Part shown: positions 1 to 10,874 of the stretch, one piece after another
Numbering within the stretch: position 1 is the stretch's first letter
Layout of the letters: the number at the start of each line of letters is the position of its first letter
NCBI GenBank assembly: GCA_023052935.1
Contig: CM041295.1
Coordinates: forward strand, 22,881,806-22,945,805
DNA: 64,000 bases
Source of the DNA: Piezodorus guildinii
Taxonomy: Eukaryota; Arthropoda; Insecta; Hemiptera; Pentatomidae
Reading direction: 5' to 3'
Translations under genes and position numbers: made by a program
Notes under the pieces: model-generated
Database searches by the model: none
What the model saw: the letters and a program-made list of their open reading frames with translations, nothing else
What the model was told of the DNA's origin: nothing

Positions 1-190
1 GTTTCCAGGTTCGAATCCCGCTAAGGAAGAATTATTTATTTAGGTATCTGAGTCGTGGTGCCCCGGTCGTCTATAAAATGGGAAAACAAAATTGGAGGAA
101 AAAACCTGGCGGCCGAACTTGATTTAGGTCTAATCACCTCCTTGCACGGTCGTTAGTCGTGAAACAGTACGAATCTCTATAAGTACTGAA
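1..190 (+). repeat. Probable tRNA-derived SINE, cut by the left window edge
   Basis: The first 25 bases contain a good pol III B box (GGTTCGAATCC, about 9-19). A GC-richer tail of about 170 bp follows, unlike the AT-rich flank, with poly-T-rich DNA after 220. The A-box half would lie left of the window. The tail does not clearly match the other SINEs here (51.8 and 61.7 kb), so it may be another subfamily or a tRNA pseudogene with unrelated tail. Confidence 0.4.
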
Positions 191-678
191 CCCGAAACCC
201 TTATTGGTTGTAGAGGTACAGGTTTTTTTTTTCTTATATATTTCTTTTATTCATAAGTAAATGTAAAAATTATCTAAGAAGAGATACAGAAAATAGGATA
301 GCAGAAAATATGATTTTTCTAAAAGGTTTCCTTACCTCTGTTATGAAAATAACACCCTCAAGAAAATTAATTGAGTGCTACATTGGAATTGATCCTTAGT
401 CTTAGAGAGAAATATCGGGAGGACAGGACAAAGAGCCTCGTTAGCAATACCTTCTTGAGAATGGTAAAACTTTTCTCTGAGCTGAGTGGTAGCCATCGCC
501 AGTGGAGGGCCTCAGATGCAAATTCCCTTGTTAAAAAAGTTTTGATTTGGTTGCCAAGCCGCTATATCAAGCTCACCCATCATCAATCCAATTCTTCTAC
601 TGTTGATGGACTAACTAAATAACTTCTCCAAAGTGAAAATAAAGATTGAAACGGGCGAACTTTAAGTTTGACAAATGA
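191..678. other. Intergenic, no gene recognised
   Basis: AT-rich DNA. An 83-codon open frame at 371-622 has no ATG near its start and no family likeness, so it was not called. Confidence 0.5.
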
Positions 679-780
679 GATGTTGATTTCCAAAAGGTAC
701 TAAAATTGATATTTTGACGTATTTGTATTCTAATAGTTACTCTAAATCCGTCATCTTTATCGTCAGATTTATCTAGAAAA
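679..780 (+). repeat. Dispersed repeat A, copy 1
   Basis: About 100 bp matching 29298-29413 in the same orientation. Both start with GATGTTGATTTCCAAAAGG, then share a TTTGTATTCTA block and an ATC-rich end around CGTCAGATTTATCTA. The copies differ by substitutions and short indels. The class is unknown; it is not one of the recognised elements in this window. Confidence 0.6.
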
Positions 781-979
781 CATAAAGTAAGTGAGAGAGA
801 GTGAGTTAGATAGTTTATTTAATCATTATTAAATGAAAACAAATACGAATTCCGAATACTTTTGCCACTCACTGTATCTATATTCCACCATACACAAGCT
901 TAGACAATATATATATTTTTTTTAAATCTGATAAAGTTTCAGCTATGACATAATTTTGAGAATAGATATCTGGCGGTTA

Positions 980-1262
980 AGCGTAGGAGGTTCCCTGAAC
1001 TTTGACAACCCACTAATATTGGCTTAGCTATCAGTAGCTGTATCCTGTTAAGTGCATGGCTTTCAGTGAGGCCTTGGCTAAATGGGGGGTGTAGGTTGGA
1101 GGTTGGGGGGATATCCCCCTCCCCTTTAAATTAAAGGCCGTCAAAGGCTCGGTGACAGGGTGGCTTTTTGCACGTGATCCATCGGCATCAGGTTTTTCGC
1201 CCGGAGAGATTTAGGGTAGCTTGCTAGCGACAAGCCCATACCGTTATCCACCCATCGTCTGA
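980..1262. other. GC-rich unexplained island
   Basis: A stretch clearly richer in G+C than its surroundings, with G runs (GGGGGG at about 1085) and a perfect palindrome GGGGGATATCCCCC near 1106-1119. No long open frame crosses it. It could be the 5' untranslated part of a retroelement, but no family is recognised. Confidence 0.35.
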
Positions 1263-1370
1263 TCTATGAGACATTCCAAATTCCTCTATTCATTTCCGAA
1301 ATTGATTAGAATGATAAATTATATTCCGTCTCGATTAATTAAAAAAGTCTGGTGCGCGCAACACACGACT

Positions 1371-1570
1371 TTCACTCACTCAAAAAGGTTTCCGTACAGT
1401 ATGCTATTATTTTGCATAGCTGCTTATTTTCAATATAACAATTCCCTAATGTACAAATTATTAATACTAAGATAAAAAAATAAATGTATTTATTTTTATT
1501 TCATCATTAATATAAAACGAGCCAGAATTTTATTTGTAACAGATAGGTCAAAAAAGTTTCCATACACTTT
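1371..1570. repeat. Two Tc1-like terminal motifs in direct orientation
   Basis: CAAAAAGGTTTCCGTACAG at about 1380-1399 and CAAAAAAGTTTCCATACAC at about 1550-1568 are near copies about 170 bp apart. Their reverse complement resembles the ends of Tc1-like elements (TA followed by CTGT.. and GGAAAC..TTTTTG). No transposase is attached, and the orientation is direct rather than inverted. Probably remnants of element ends. Confidence 0.3.
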
Positions 1571-1616
1571 CAATATTAATCCTATTTGTTGTAGTACGAC
1601 CGTCTTTCCAGTGTTA

Positions 1617-2515
1617 TTGGGTTGATGCAAAATTAATGCAGGTTTTTAGTAGGTATTGTAAATACGCCATATCTTTACTTTAACCATATATATTTAATCA
1701 AAATTATTTCCATCTGAATCAATGCACTTTTGCCAACGTTCAACAAGCTTTCTTATTCCACCAGAAAAAAAATCCGAATCCCTGGACTCAATGAAATCAC
1801 GAAAAGAATTTTCAATGTCGTCCTGGTTTTGAAAATTTTTCTCCCTCAAAAAGTTGTCCAGATGCCTGAAAAAGTGGAAGTCTGTAGGAGAGAGGTCAGG
1901 TGAATAAGGCGGATGTTGGAGAACTTCATAGCCCAACTCGTGCAGTCGTCGAAGCGTTGGTTGTGCAACGTGTGGTCTGGCGTTATCGTGGAGCAGGATC
2001 GGCCTCTTCCGATTCATCAATGCTGGGCAAAGACGTTGCAATTTTTGAGTTCCGAGTTCCGCCGCCATTTCTCGTGTGGTTTTGGTTGGGTCTTCTTCCA
2101 CTTTTGACCTCAGCTGGTCGTTGTCCAGAGCAAGATGACGGCCCCGACCTTCCTTGTCTTCGAGGTCGAAATCTCCTCTGCGAAACTTCTGGAACCAACG
2201 CTGCACCGTGCACTCATTAATAGCCCCCTGACCCCACACTTCATTAATATTACGAGCCGTTTGCGCAGCGCTGCGCCCTAATTTAAATTAGTAAAAATAA
2301 ATTTGACGAAAATCGCACTTTGACATTTTCGATTCAAGACCTTTGAACACACTGAACAAAACGATTTTACTAAACAAATTCATGGTGAAAGAGAGGGTAT
2401 TAGATAAGGTTTGTTTTGGTATAATAATGATCAATGTTAGGATTAGCTTTGTTTACACAATTGGAATTAAGATATTGCAATAGAGGAAACCTGCATTAAT
2501 TTTGCATCAACCCAA
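1617..2515 (-). mobile_element. Internally deleted mariner (DD34D) element with intact TIRs
   Basis: Terminal inverted repeats of about 29 bp start TTGGGTTGATGCAAAATTAA at 1617 and are mirrored at 2487-2515. Both ends are flanked by TA (1615-1616 and 2516-2517), the mariner target duplication. The element is about 0.9 kb against about 1.3 kb for intact family members, because an internal block of transposase is gone. The coding strand is minus. It cannot supply its own transposase, but it keeps ends that a related enzyme could in principle bind. Confidence 0.92.
1694..2326 (-). pseudogene. Mariner transposase relic, first catalytic Asp deleted
   Basis: The frame opens at an ATG at 2326. A TAA occurs 13 codons in, inside the N-terminal helix-turn-helix region, and the frame then stays open to 1694. 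The paired HTH part (TVQRWFQKF, then DFDLEDKEGRGR) is followed after AAELG by an abrupt join to the catalytic C-terminal part: HDNARPH carries Asp 2 and YSPDLSPTDF carries Asp 3. Exactly 34 residues separate these two Asp, as in the DD34D mariner family. The segment with the first catalytic Asp and the WVPH linker is absent. With this deletion and the early stop it is inactive. Confidence 0.9.
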
Positions 2516-2517
2516 TA

Positions 2518-3135
2518 TATGTATAAATCTTATCTCTATAATCAAATCTTAGTTCAGTTTATTCATTAACTTAACTTGTGCATAGAGAACTGATTTCTTT
2601 TCAATATCCGCGTTTCTCGTGATTTCAGAGAGCTTATGGTTCGCAGGTATAATTTCTAAGAAAAATTGTATATCGGTTGAATAAGTCACATGCTTCAGTA
2701 TAGAATGTACTAAAAAGGCAAAGAGGGTCAAAATTTTTGGAGGATAGACCACGTCGTGGGAGACCTAGGAAACTGGAGAATCGCCACAGGCGAGCCATCC
2801 TAGCTGAAAACCATGCAAATCCGCACACAACCGACACCTCAAATGCTAAAAAAAAAATTATAATCTCTTACCTTTTAGAGGTGTGCCTATAATCGATTCG
2901 TGTTGCTAAAGTTTCAATATAATTGTTTTAGGAGCACTGACTGAACAAATAAACTCGCTAGTCACAGTACCTGAATAACAATAAGAGAGGGGGGAGGACG
3001 CCAAGTTTCATCTGGTGTCTATCCCTTATTAGTGAACAATTCTAAAGGTCGAAAAGTTTAATATTTACTCCCCAATATGCTTACAAAACGGAATAAATGT
3101 TATATGTAAAATATAAAACGAAATAAATAGTAGGG
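2518..3135. other. Intergenic, no gene recognised
   Basis: Overlapping short minus-strand frames (2549-2837) show no family likeness. A short Arg/Pro-rich plus-strand frame near 2745-2830 is too short to judge. Confidence 0.4.
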
Positions 3136-3725
3136 TTGTTGATCACAAAGCAATCAATATTGAGCAATCACCTTGAAAGCAAGCAGTATTGCACGGGTGC
3201 CTTTTTGGACATAGCACAAGCATTCGACCGGCTATGCCACGATGGCTTGCTTTTCAAACTAAAATCCCAATCACCCCAATACCTATACCTAATCCTTCGA
3301 TCCTACCTCTCTAACCGCTCGTTCAGAGTTCGTTGTGGTTCTGAATTGGTATCCGATAGAAGCCAGTGTTCCGCAAGTCCTATACTCTTCATCTTATTCA
3401 CCGCAGATATTATCACCCTACCCGAAAACTTCCTGGCAACGTTTGCCGATGACCCAGCTATCCTCTCATCCCATCAAGATCCTGTAATGGCATCCTCAAA
3501 CCTCCAATCACATCTCGCTCTGATTGAACACTGGTGCAATCATTGGCTATCAAAGTCAATGAATCACAAAGCAAGCATGTCGCCTTTACCCTACGACGCA
3601 GATCCTGCCCTTCAGTCCATTTTAACTCTATTCCCATCCCCTTTTCTGACACAGTCAAGTACCTTGGCTTCCTCTGCTCGTCCAGTCTCGAGTATCAAAC
3701 CAAAATAGCCAAAGATCGGGAAAAC
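3136..3725 (+). pseudogene. Jockey-clade LINE reverse transcriptase fragment
   Basis: Part of the RT domain of a non-LTR retrotransposon. The frame from 3136 reads FLDIAQAFDRLCHDGLLFKL (palm motif A), SYLSNRSFRVRCG, then a damaged QG..SP..F region, then ATFADD, the catalytic YXDD box as FADD. LQSHL..IEHWCNHW follows. After about 3540 homology shifts to another frame (NESQSKHVAFTLR, then VKYLGF), so there is a frameshift near 3545. Endonuclease, ORF1 and the C-terminus are missing. A more decayed relative lies at 41.98-42.70 kb. Clade is by motif resemblance to insect Jockey elements. Confidence 0.85.
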
Positions 3726-4119
3726 AAGCCCTTTTTTTAAAAAGAAACGAGTCGTAGCTTAGTGGAACTGATCAGTTTCCGTAACGCTAAAGGTGCATGA
3801 AGTGAGCGGCGGGACGCAAATCGTCTTCGACGTTGAGCGAAGTCCGCTTTGAAAGACTATGGAATTGGCCATGGCAGATGGAAAGGTATGTAACACCTTA
3901 TAACAGGGACTTCGTCTACTCTGCGGTGTCACATATGGAAGTCTACATCAAATGATTTCAATAAGTTAAACCACGTCATGAAGATTGACGTAGACGAATC
4001 AACTCTCGGTTTCCGTTTATCAGTTCTTCATTCTTAGTTTAGGTTCTTTGTAGGTTTTTGTAACATATTTATTATAAGCTTCAAAAAAATAAATAAATAC
4101 AAATAATAACAATAGAATA
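3726..4119. other. GC-richer stretch, no gene recognised
   Basis: Bases 3740-4010 are richer in G+C than the surroundings and hold no long open frame. A run at 3748-3790 is faintly tRNA-like (TAGCTTAGTGGAACT), but no B box follows. Probably part of an unrecognised repeat. Confidence 0.3.
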
Positions 4120-4365
4120 AAATGGCTAGTTTGATCTGCGAAGGAAAAAATGTTGGTTTATGATCGAAAACGGGAAATACAGCGTGAATTTCGGGAACGA
4201 CTAGGTCTAGTAATCAATGGTCCGAAACTAGGTTTGGAAAACTCAAAATACGGTGATACTGCCAGGCGGTTTTTTCACAACAGTTTAATTTCTGCTTATG
4301 TAACGAAAATCGAGCAAGAAATGTTTGAGCCTAAAATGTTTTTGAGAAACGACAAGTTATTTTGA
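4120..4365 (+). pseudogene. Fragment of a hypothetical, probably transposon-linked arthropod ORF
   Basis: The frame 4150-4365 (71 codons) is charged at its start (KREIQREFRERLG) and then reads YGDTARRFFHNSLISAYVTKI. From memory, a G-N-TARRFF-N motif followed by an S..ITG-like segment recurs in a hypothetical ORF repeated in many arthropod genomes, probably mobile-element derived. Only a central fragment would be present here. I cannot assign a function. It lies just left of the gypsy relic but shows no link to gag or pol. Confidence 0.4.
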
Positions 4366-4461
4366 GACTCGTCTACCCCCAAACGAAGAAAGTTCATTTG
4401 ATTAGAATGATCAATTGGTTGCATATTCAATTTTTACTTTTTGTGTATTTTTTTAATATAT

Positions 4462-4593
4462 GTTAAGAGCTCATTGTAAGTTAGTTATCAGTTCTATGTT
4501 TATTTCGTTAAATTAATGTTAAAATTGTGAAATATTTTTTGTTTATTTTCCTATCATTTTTGTTTGCATTTTTATTAAATTTGTTTTCACTAC
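4462..4593 (+). repeat. Left LTR remnant of the gypsy element
   Basis: 132 bp starting GTTAAGAGCTCATTGTAAGT, repeated with a few differences at 6851-6983. The two direct copies flank the gypsy pol relic, as LTRs would. The upstream half expected of a full LTR is not recognisable before 4462. Confidence 0.7.
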
Positions 4594-4604
4594 TTATTAG
4601 TAGC

Positions 4605-6590
4605 CTCGTCTAGCCCTGAAGAACACCGTATCCATTTAAGAGAAATATTTAACCGTTTAGATCAAAATGGACTTGTCATAAATGCAGAAAAATGCGAATC
4701 AGGATCAGCTGAAATCTATTTTTTAGGTTACCATATTACATCGAATGGCATCAAACCGAAAGAAAACAAGATCCAAGCTATTGTAGATTATCCAAAGCCT
4801 AAAGATATAAATTCCCTCAGACGATATTTAGGAATGATTATTTTTTATAGATCCTGTACTCCCAAAGCAGCTGAGAGTCAAGCTCCACTCAATCGGTATT
4901 TGCATGGCGCCAAGAAGAATGATCGATCGTCAATCACCTGGAACGAAGAGAGCAATTTAGCTTTTGAGTGTTGTAAAGATGCCCTGAAGAACGCTGCGCT
5001 CTTGGCTTATCCGAAACACCAGGCGGATTTATCTCTGGTCTGAGACGCATCAAATGACTGTATGGGAGCTGTACTGCAGCAAAAGGACAACGATGATTGG
5101 ATTCCTTTAGGTTTTTATTCTGAGGCTTCGTCCCAAAGCCAGAGATATTATTCGACTTATGAACGTGAACTTTTGGCGATTTATTCAGCTGTTCGTCACT
5201 TTCGATCAGATATCCAAGGACGAAATTTTACCATATTTACGGATCATAAACCGTTAATATATGGCATGTTACAAACTGCCACAACAGCTTAACCACTGCG
5301 TATTAGACGGCTTAATTACATCAACCAGTTTTCAACTGACATTCGTTATGTTGAGGGAGAACAAAACGATGTAGCAGATGCATTATCGCGTGTGGAAGAA
5401 CTACACCTCACCAGTGATCTCGACCAGCTTGCTAAATTACAAATGGAAGACCCTGAATTGGAAGGACTCAGGCAGCAAGTCGATTTGCAGTTTGAAGCAA
5501 TGCAGTTCCCTGAAGGCTACAACAATCTGCGAAACCACCACGCCGGAAGCTCATAAATACATTCCGCGGTCTATGCGGAAGGAGATATTTAACGCTTTGC
5601 ATCAGCCGAGCCACCCTGGAAACAGAGCCATAAGAAGGCGCTTTCACGCAGATATTTCTGGCCAAGCATGAACAAGGATGTTTCGGAGTGGTCAAAATGT
5701 TGTATTGGTTGTGAGAAAGCCAAAGTAGTGAGGCATACGATTACATCGCTAGGAAAGTTCAATTGTTCTGGCAGGTTTGAGCATATCCATATGGATGTTA
5801 TAGGGCCGCTGCCCTCATCACAAGGGAAGAGGTACGATGTCACTATCATCGATAGGTTCATTCGATGGCCCGAAGCGATCCCAGTGGAAGATATAACAGC
5901 AGACACTGTAGCAGCCGCAGTTTATGACGGATGGATTAGCCGTTTCGGTGTACCAGTGAGGCTTACAACTGATCAAGGTTGACAGTTTAAGTGCGAGCTG
6001 TTTCGAAGCCTGACCAACTTCCCGGGTATCCAGAAGCTTAGGACGACACCTTACCAACCACAAAGTAATGGCTGTATCGAGCGATGGCACAGGTCATTAA
6101 AGGCCGCTCTGATGGCTCATCTAAATGCAATCAATTGGTCTAGGATTTTGCCAACAGTTTTGTTATGGCTTAGAACTATGATACGGGACGACACAGACTT
6201 CAATGTAGCTGAAGCGGTTTATGCCCAAAACCTAAGATTGCCTGGGGAGTATCTAATGCAGACGTCGTGTAAAAGAGATTTACCGACGTTTGTACAAGAA
6301 CTAAAGGACAACATGAGTCAGCTTCGCCCTGCAGGCTTTCGGGATAAGAACAAGACGGGCATATTTGTTCACAAGTGGCTCGAAAGCTGCTCTCACATGT
6401 TATTAAGGGACGATAAGATTAAGAAAGCCCTAACACCTCCCTATAGTGGGCCATAACCCGTAGTAAGTCATTCCGATAAATTAGTCACTCTAAGGTTAAC
6501 AGGAAGAGACTTGACTGTTTCCTTGGAGAGGGTCAAACCCGCCTTTCTTATGGCGAACGGAGAAGGATTACCTGTTAAAAAACTTTAAAC
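4605..6590 (+). pseudogene. Ty3/gypsy retrotransposon pol relic (RT end, RNase H, integrase)
   Basis: Domains in order: the end of RT (HLREIFNRL, NAEKC, FLGYHIT, 4615-4830); RT connection and RNase H (RRYLGM; DAS..CMGAVLQQ; YYSTYERELLAI; TDHKPL; ADALSRVEE, 4830-5400); integrase HHCC zinc-binding region (HPGNRAIRR, then CCIGCEKAK, 5560-5720); integrase core ([41 protein letters not shown], 5780-6110). The C-terminal end runs to about 6680 (PVRFTHAVIW). In-frame stops lie at 5041, 5290 and 5980, with frameshifts near 5520 and 5640. Gag, protease and most of RT are absent: pol begins only about 12 bp after the left LTR piece. Inactive. Confidence 0.92.
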
Positions 6591-6688
6591 AGACGAAACG
6601 GAAACTACAGCAGCCGGAACCAAGACGTGCTGGGGCAGGACAAGCAAACTTCCAGTAAGGTTTACTCACGCGGTTATATGGAGGGAGC

Positions 6689-6985
6689 CCTGTAGCGACG
6701 CGCTCGATAGCTCCATAATCGATAAAAAAAATAACCGCATGAGTATTATAAAATGTACCACATGTTTTTTTTAATAAAGGAAGGTTACACAGAGAGTGAG
6801 TCCGGAACGATGTGATATCGCAGGCCTGCCTCAAAGACATTCTATTTTAAGTTAAGAGCTCATTGTAAGTTAGTTATCAGTTCTATGTTTATTTCCTTAA
6901 GTTAAAATTAAAATTGTGGAATTTTTTTTTTGTTATTTTCCTATCATTTTTGTTTGTATTTTTATTAAATTTGTTTTTACTACAC
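6689..6985 (+). repeat. Probable right LTR of the gypsy element
   Basis: The last 133 bp (6851-6983) repeat the left LTR piece. The segment from TGTAGCGACGCGCTCG (6689) onward directly follows the conserved PVRFT-like end of the polyprotein, where gypsy 3' LTRs usually start, and the repeat ends near TACTACA (about 6985). The left boundary is inferred, because the matching half of the left LTR is missing. Confidence 0.55.
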
Positions 6986-7309
6986 TTAAATGTTTAATTC
7001 TGATAATTTATTGTTAATACATTTAACCTTGCACAACGAGGCTAAATATATTTTTTGAACCATAAATAAATACATGTTTTTAAAAGGGTCGTAATTTCTT
7101 TTTATTTCATGGTATCCTAAACGCTAATTTATTATATCAAGCCTTTTAATACGTCAATGTCTTTAGAAAACTCAGAAAATCATCAAGTTTCCTCGATAAA
7201 CAATTCATCGATTCTTTACAGGAGCTCCGTACAGCTAGTATTTTATTTTTCTTTAACAGCTTAAAAAACATAGAAGTAGATGGTTTCAGAGTTTTTGCCA
7301 GGATTTTTC
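6986..7309. other. Intergenic, nothing recognised
   Basis: AT-rich sequence without a supported gene or repeat. Confidence 0.4.
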
Positions 7310-7818
7310 GATTTTGCCCCAGTGTGCGTCGGTTAGAAAAATTTATTAGTGGAGATACAACGTTGAAAAGGAAGAAAGTCTGCAGGATTTTGTTGGGTCA
7401 AATCCGTTCACAAGTACCCGTGAACTTACCAGGAAGTTTGGTGTTTCGAATACTGTTAATCGCCATCTTCTCTCCATGAGGAAGGTGAAAAAGAGCAATG
7501 AGCTTACTCCTCATCAATCAGCTAAGAGGTTAGAAATTTGTGTAAATGTATTGAAAAACCTTCGTGATATGAGAATTTGCCTTAAAATTGTCACCTGTGA
7601 TGAACAGTGGGTTCACTGGCGAAATCCGGATACAGGTGAGCAACGACTAGATCGCGGTCAACTGCATTTACGGTTGCTGCAAGGGGGCAATTTGAAAGAT
7701 GAAATAAATTCCATGCTCCGTTTTTTGTTATTTATAAGGTGTTATTCATCACATTTTTTTTCCTGATGGATGCTCTATGAATTCTGAACTCAAATGCAAA
7801 CTACTGGAAAGATGGTAC
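7310..7818 (+). pseudogene. Mariner-like transposase relic, first half only
   Basis: Homology moves between frames. LEKFISGDTTLKRKK (from about 7336) resembles the end of the first HTH. STRELTRKFGVSNTVNRHLLS (7420-7475) is the second HTH. SNELTPHQSAKRLEICVNVL (7495-7550) is the linker, and IVTCDEQWVHW (7590-7625) carries the first catalytic Asp. A foreign or garbled block follows, then a piece at about 7738-7815 in another frame matching the GVIHHIFFPDG...NSELKCKLLER segment. Asp 2, Asp 3 and clear TIRs are missing. Unlike the 1.6 kb element, this one keeps Asp 1 and lost the rest. Confidence 0.8.
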
Positions 7819-8174
7819 ACATGGAGTAAAGTTGTCAGAGCGTTATCCTGCTTTGTTTTAAAGTTAATCAAATAATAAAATAAATATAATTGAAAATTTC
7901 AAAATATTTTGCTATTTGAAGATAACGTTTGACTACTTATAAATGAATGTAATCTAGATAATACTCTTTGAATATCATTTTATATATACACTCTTATTAT
8001 AAAAACTACATAATAAAAAAACAATTAGTATTTATTATTTCTTTAGTTTGAAAAAGTTATACTCTACTAATTTAATTGTAGAGAGGAGGACTGGGCTGAT
8101 CCTAGCAACACTGATTATAACCAGTCCCTCCCTCCACTCATGTAAACAAGTGTGAATGTCTGTGTATTTTTGAA

Positions 8175-8226
8175 ATGAAGTGTTTACAGTTTCTTTTTGT
8201 TTTCATTTTCTCCTGTTTTACACAAT
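8175..8226 (+). CDS. UPAR/Ly6-domain protein, exon 1 (signal peptide)
   Basis: ATG at 8175 opens MKCLQFLFVFIFSCFTQ, a typical signal peptide (charged start, long hydrophobic core, small residues at the end). The exon is placed because it lies 180 bp upstream of the first mature exon and a GT at 8227 (GTGGGT) gives the phase that exon 2 needs. A second donor at 8231 (GTAAAT) looks equally good but would put exon 2 out of frame. The stretch at 8085-8174 would be promoter or 5' UTR; no TATA box is evident. Exon 1 remains the least certain part of this gene. Confidence 0.5.
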
Positions 8227-8407
8227 GTGGGTAAATTTTGCGTTTTTAACCTCTTTAACTACCATTTTATTCCATCTCTTAATGAAATCATTAAAATATC
8301 TATAAAACATTATTCCCATCCTTAAATGTATTTTAAACTTTCCATTATCATTGTAGCGTGGTTTGAATGTTAACATTACATCTATATATAAGATCTATGT
8401 TATCTAG

Positions 8408-8560
8408 GTAATGCATTTGGAATTGGATCGACTTTATATTGCTATCAATGCATTTCAACTCATCCAGGGTGTGGCACACCCTTTGAATGGCTTTGGAATT
8501 GGAGTCAAGCTTGCCCTGAAACTGATGACAGATGTGTTAAACTAATTGAAAGAAAAGGAG
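8408..8560 (+). CDS. UPAR/Ly6-domain protein, exon 2 (first fingers of the Ly6 fold)
   Basis: Codes for residues 18-68 and the start of 69. The exon has LYCYQC, the hallmark CxxC start of Ly6/UPAR domains, then HPGCGTPFEW and ACPETDDRCVKL, the pattern of the insect quiver/sleepless-like group. Acceptor AG is at 8406-8407 and donor GTAGGA at 8561 (phase 1). The full 141-residue protein would have ten cysteines after the signal peptide (29, 32, 39, 53, 60, 77, 96, 129, 131, 137), the canonical Ly6 number. Such proteins are secreted or GPI-anchored and act, for example, on ion channels, acetylcholine receptors or septate junctions. Which role applies cannot be told here. Confidence 0.9.
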
Positions 8561-10720
8561 GTAGGATGTTTTTTTTTTATTATTATTTTATATTGTTTGT
8601 GATTATGTTTTTACAAAACCAATGAGTCATAGCTATTTAATTGTTTAGCTTTCATCTCCCTCATCTAGAATTGTTTTGTTTTTCTGAATTAATTAATCTG
8701 TATTATTTGTATTACAATATGTGATTTATTCGGATTCGTTTTTAAGGACAACATTGTCTAAAACATGCTTAGAATTTATTCTCACTGAGACATTATCATT
8801 ATTACTGCATTATATATAGATTTTTTGTAAGTGATAATATATGAAAGTTTAATATCTTTGAATCCTCTGTATGATTCTTGACATACCCACCCTGAGCTCT
8901 GAATTAATGACAGTTAAAACCTGTCGCATTTAACTTTCCTATGTACTTGATAACCTTAAGGCATTGATAAAACTATTTAATGGCAGAAGAGCAAAATCTT
9001 ATATTTCGAAAAATTAATAGTTCCTGTTGCCTAACTATGCTATTATTTATAATTATCCCTAACTCTTTTACATTAAACTTTCTTGATGCAATTATTGATA
9101 TTTGACTTTAATTTATTTTTTAGTTACTCTTAAATAATATTATATCAATAGTTTCCAAATCAAAAGGTATTGGTTTTAAAGTTAGTAAAACATTGTAGTA
9201 ACAACTTTATTTTAACATTATTGAAAGTATAAACATTTTGATTATTTTTTTACCTAAATGCCTTGAAAATAGTTCATAAATTAAACATTTAAGAGCATTA
9301 ACCTTCTTTAATAAAAAAATAGTTACTGAGGCGTGTTTACATCATTTTTTATGTAAAATGTTTATAATATATTTCAATCTCAGCAAGCATCTATAATGCT
9401 GATGATATTTTGAAGGTAAGGTGGAAATAACTCAGGATGCATTTAATTGATATATCCCTTACCATGTAGAAATCCCCAGATGGATTTCTTTCTTTATCTT
9501 CAGATTCTCTTGGTAACTCCTTATTAATGATAGGGAATATTATATTATATGTCAGTTCTTAGAAGAATGTTATTATTTGTTCTTTTTTACAAACTTTACG
9601 CATCTACACACTTTCCAAGTGTCGGAAAATGGAGAGGTAGAGAGGATAATGACAGCAAGTTATTGTAGTGCTCTAAAGTGAAAAATGGTGGACATAAAAT
9701 TTTTCTGTGGGTTTCAGTTTAAATTACATTTATTTTAAAAATACAATGTAATACGATATAAACATATTAATACCCAAATATGTATATGCATCATTAGAGA
9801 TGTAGCAGTTTCCACAAATAAATGGGTTCATCTATAAAATTGCCTAGTTGAGCCTAATTGTCCCTTCTGCCACTCAGTTAGCCTAGATATCCGTGGTATC
9901 CGCTCTGTGTATCGAAGAATGCTATTTAAAAACTTCACGAACGTACACTCTCAGCTTTAACTTTTTTTAATTTTTGGAAGGATTTAGTTTGTGAGGAATA
10001 TGTTTTATTCTACAGTATTTATTCTATGCTGGATACTATCTTGGTATACTCTTATATTTCTGAGGTTTTTCTTCAGGTTATATATTTATTTTTAAGACTT
10101 CTGGGAACATTCTCTGTGTAGTTGATCTTACCTGTTAAGTGTAATTTTTATTTTATTTCAGTTTGATTCTGGTGTACTTTTAAACCATTTTTTTCTGATT
10201 CCTTTATCAAAGGCATAATAAATTCCTACGTACTTCAGAGTACTACTGTATCATCAGTAGAAATTGTTTATCTTTTGACTGGTTTACCTATTAATTAGTG
10301 TATCATAAGTTAAGATAATTTCTATTTAGAGAATTATAGCCCTTGTTTAAATCAATAAATAAATTATTTATGTTCCCATCTACTCCTGCCTGTTCTCTAT
10401 CCTGCGTGGTTATCTTTTAAGATATGGTCATCTAAAGAACTTTTCCTGTTCAGCAAAATTTTTATCTTGATCACACAGACAACAGGAAGGAACATATGGA
10501 ATTACTATATTCAAACCAGAAATATTTTCTTATTTTATTTTATTGTTTCCTACCTATCTTTTGTTAGATCCTGTATTGTGCACAAATTCAAGATTTTGTT
10601 TTTTATAAATTTAACTGTGTAGAACCATTCAGTGTCTTCTGTGTTTCAATTATTACTTCATTGTGTTAAATTCATTCAACAAATATTTAAAAAACTTAAA
10701 TTTTTCTTGCTTATTTTTAG
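8561..10720 (+). other. Intron 2 of the Ly6 gene
   Basis: About 2.2 kb, GT..AG bounded and AT-rich. Segments near 9590-9710 and 9830-9960 are slightly richer in G+C but carry no recognised element or open frame. Confidence 0.7.
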
Positions 10721-10874
10721 CTGTTGAAGTCATCACTAGAGATTGTCTAAGCTCATTAAAAAGCAGTAGAACTGATATTCCTGCTGACCATTATGAAGGG
10801 TGTCGGCCAGCTACTGTGGATGTGAAACTTGCTAATTATGTTAATAATAGTATTAAAGAATTGGACATTAAAAA
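10721..10874 (+). CDS. UPAR/Ly6-domain protein, exon 3
   Basis: Codes for residues 69-119 and most of 120: [20 protein letters not shown], then YEGCRPA, then [13 protein letters not shown]. The RDCL, R.DIP.D.YEGCR and [11 protein letters not shown] blocks are strongly conserved in one branch of arthropod quiver-like proteins. The acceptor is TTATTTTTAG (AG at 10719-10720) and the donor GTAAGT at 10875 is consensus. A pyrimidine run follows the donor. Confidence 0.92.

Noticed and set aside
371..622. 83-codon plus-strand open frame
   Set aside because: Starts at TTG, has no ATG in a useful place, no family likeness and no splice support.
1900..2220. Plus-strand frames of 64-106 codons
   Set aside because: Antisense shadows of the mariner transposase relic.
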